A DNA stretch of 64,000 bases from VAZQ01 sp963756715 (GTDB taxonomy: Bacteria > Pseudomonadota > Alphaproteobacteria > Rhizobiales > Xanthobacteraceae): contig CAVWOV010000021.1 in the NCBI GenBank assembly GCA_963756715.1, positions 248,001 to 312,000 of the forward strand, read 5' to 3'. Below are positions 62,642-64,000 of this stretch, one piece after another; the first letter of the stretch is position 1, and the number at the start of each line of letters is the position of its first letter. Below the pieces are notes generated by a model, which saw nothing but the letters and a program-made list of their open reading frames with translations, made no database searches and had not been told where the DNA came from. The position numbers and the translations under genes were made by a program.

Positions 62642-63409
62642 TCACCGCATGAATGCGTTCGCCACCATCGCGACGCCGCCGAAGATCACCACCACGTCGA
62701 GCAGCGCAGTGTGCAGGTGGAGCGGCAACCGCTCGACCAGCGCCTTGGCGAGAAACGCACCCGGAAACGCCACGACGCCGATCAGCAGCGCAACCGCGAC
62801 CACGGTCGCGTTCACCGCGCCGGCAAGACCGAACACCGCAAACTTGGTGAGACCGATGCCGATGGAGATCACCGCATCGGTCGCAACTACCGCGGCGCCT
62901 TCCAGCCCGGCTGCCATCAACAGCGAGAGCAGGATGATGCCGGCGCCGACGGTGCCGCCGGCCAGCGGGCCCCAGGCGAATGCAGCTCCCGCCAGGCCCC
63001 GATGCGAGAGCGTCAATCCGCGCCGGCGCATCAGGCGGCGCAGCGGCACGCTTGAAATCAACATGCCGCCGATCACGATCAACGCGCCCTTGCCGCCGAG
63101 CAAGGTATAGCCCCAGGCCCCCAGCGCGCAGGTCGGCACCGCCGCAAGCAGCACGATCACGGCTTTGCGCGGGTCGACACGGTGGCGGAACGCCGCCGTC
63201 CGGCCGGTATTGGTGAACAGGGCCGAGAGCGAAATGATCGGCACCACCGGCTCGGGACCGACGATCGGCACCAGGACGAGGGGCATCAGCGCGCCCGTGC
63301 CGTAGCCCGCCACGCCGCCGACCAACGAAGTCACGAGGGCCATACCGGCGATCAACGCGAGCTGCGCCAGCGAAATGTCGGCAAAGCCTTCAATCAATGA
63401 TGCGAGCAT
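62642..63409 (-). CDS. TSUP-family (TauE/SafE) permease
   Basis: A 255-residue membrane protein with about eight helices. It has family features ALVTSLVGGVAGYGTGALMPLVLVPIVGPEPVVPIISLSALFTNTGR, a duplicated glycine-rich pattern in the second half (GGTVGAGIILLSLLMAAGLEG) and an internal Arg-Pro-Leu cytoplasmic loop. TauE/SafE proteins export or import sulfite, sulfoacetate or related anions. Substrate unknown. It is convergent with the ATPase gene, 18 bases apart. Confidence 0.88.
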   Translation of the reverse strand: MLASLIEGFADISLAQLALIAGMALVTSLVGGVAGYGTGALMPLVLVPIVGPEPVVPIISLSALFTNTGRTAAFRHRVDPRKAVIVLLAAVPTCALGAWGYTLLGGKGALIVIGGMLISSVPLRRLMRRRGLTLSHRGLAGAAFAWGPLAGGTVGAGIILLSLLMAAGLEGAAVVATDAVISIGIGLTKFAVFGLAGAVNATVVAVALLIGVVAFPGAFLAKALVERLPLHLHTALLDVVVIFGGVAMVANAFMR

Positions 63410-63439
63410 CGCGGAATCGCCGTGAATGCTCGCGTCGCG

Positions 63440-63688
63440 TCAGTCCGCACTGGGAAGACGCCGCATGGTGAACTCGATGCGGTCGCCGGGAAGCTCGCGC
63501 CAGGATTCGATCTCGGTCATGTAGGCCGCCTTGGGAAACCGGCGGAAAAACTCGCGCGCCTTCTCACGCGCCGCCTCGCGCGGCAGTGCAAAGGTTTCGC
63601 GCCGGAACGCCTCGCGTGTTCCGGCGCGGCGCGCCAGCGCGTGCGCGGAACGTTTGGCGATGTCGGCAGGTCGGCGGTTCGCGTTCAA
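63440..63688 (-). CDS. Conserved hypothetical small protein
   Basis: An 82-residue basic protein without membrane segments. The composition is strongly protein-like: DIAKRSAHALARRAGTREAF, ALPREAAREKAREFFRRFPKAAYMTEIESWR and PGDRIEFTMRRLPSAD. I believe similar small proteins occur in related genomes but I cannot name a function. The likely start is TTG 63688, 5 bases after GAGG; the frame is open to 63730. Confidence 0.6.
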   Translation of the reverse strand: MNANRRPADIAKRSAHALARRAGTREAFRRETFALPREAAREKAREFFRRFPKAAYMTEIESWRELPGDRIEFTMRRLPSAD

Positions 63689-63784
63689 GTCGGCCTCACG
63701 GCGGCAAGTGTATCTCGGGCCGGCGGGCATAGCGAGTTGATGCGAGCCCTGACGGGGCCGACGAGCGTCCGGAATCGGGACACG

Positions 63785-64000
63785 CTATTTCAGCCGTGAG
63801 GCGTCTTCCGCGATCGCCGCGACCACTGCGGAGTCGCGCGGAAAGTCCGCCGCGACCCAGGCCGCTTCGGCGGCCCGCAGCATGGCGCCCAGCGCCGGAC
63901 CTTTTTGAACGCCGCGCGCGAGAAAATCCGCAGCCTTGAGCGGAAACACCGGCGCCTCCCAGCGCGCCGGCAGGGTTGCGAGCACATGCCACTGCGCATC
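63785..64000 (-). CDS. CCA-adding tRNA nucleotidyltransferase, C-terminal fragment (5' end outside window)
   Basis: The last 71 codons of a gene entering from the right edge: LATLPARWEAPVFPLKAADFLARGVQKGPALGAMLRAAEAAWVAADFPRDSA. This PLKAADFLARGxxKGPxLGxxLRxxE pattern is the C-terminal end of alphaproteobacterial CCA tRNA nucleotidyltransferases (poly(A)-polymerase family), which add CCA to tRNA 3' ends. The catalytic domain is not visible, so the call rests on this tail. Confidence 0.75.
   Translation of the reverse strand, partial: DAQWHVLATLPARWEAPVFPLKAADFLARGVQKGPALGAMLRAAEAAWVAADFPRDSAVVAAIAEDASRLK

Noticed and set aside
1..64000. tRNA/rRNA genes, CRISPR arrays, prophage or genomic island
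   Set aside because: No cloverleaf with CCA-proximal pattern, no spaced direct repeats, and no integrase, phage or conjugation genes were seen. Gene content and composition look uniform apart from the IS remnant.

Overview
The window is high-GC, densely coded DNA from an alphaproteobacterium, most likely order Hyphomicrobiales (Bradyrhizobium/Xanthobacteraceae-like). Pointers are a CcrM-type GANTC methyltransferase, a petABC-type bc1 operon, a DUF3551 secreted protein, a TIGR02444 protein, an LTXXQ protein, a PA0069-type radical SAM protein and dispersed palindromes of the GTCATTCCGGGG...CCCCGGAATGAC type. It looks like ordinary chromosome. I saw no tRNA, rRNA, CRISPR array, prophage or conjugative module. 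The only mobile element is an IS5-type remnant at about 6.6-7.5 kb.

Layout. 0-6.4 kb: a left-edge FMN-dependent alpha-hydroxy-acid dehydrogenase, a PEP mutase/isocitrate lyase-like enzyme coupled to a GNAT acetyltransferase, a secreted c-heme/beta-propeller protein with its terminator, and a UbiD-family decarboxylase. 6.5-12.2 kb: IS remnant, MBL hydrolase, a beta-hydroxyacid dehydrogenase and two alpha/beta hydrolases. 12.5-16 kb: an OmpR/EnvZ-like two-component pair followed by an LTXXQ periplasmic protein. 16.2-21.9 kb: a MetE-like enzyme, an SsuABC/TauABC-like importer and an M24-fold protein that has lost most of its metal ligands. 22.4-31.4 kb: envelope enzymes (M15-like, L,D-transpeptidase), Ldh2 oxidoreductase, radical SAM protein, a MarR-GNAT fusion with a palindromic operator candidate, and an esterase. 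31.4-43.6 kb: housekeeping genes (YjbR, MoaB, zinc peptidase, CcrM, RidA, SMP-30, MutY, DUF721, DsbA, SMC). 43.6-47.2 kb: an MFS transporter and two tandem gamma-resorcylate-decarboxylase-like genes. 47.3-54.2 kb: LemA, an HtpX-like M48 peptidase, Apt, a flavoprotein, MtnP and a second UbiD-family protein. 54.3-64 kb: the petABC operon, a CmcJ/NvfI-like protein, TrmL, HemF, a THI5/NMT1-like binding protein, an ATPase, a TSUP permease and the C-terminus of the CCA-adding enzyme.

The functional theme is uptake and breakdown of organic and aromatic acids (two UbiD-family proteins, two gamma-resorcylate decarboxylase homologues, CMD protein, Ldh2, CocE and other hydrolases, ABC/MFS/TSUP transporters) beside core metabolism. 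No convincing undescribed multi-gene system was found. The strongest leads are the metal-site-depleted M24 protein behind an ABC importer, the MarR-GNAT operator, the paired GANTC sites at the ccrM start, and two or three tiny membrane-protein genes.

Seven genes are interrupted by frameshifts, and in every case removing one base restores the reading frame. That points to insertion-type sequencing error more than to biology, so those genes are described as full length with a frameshift.
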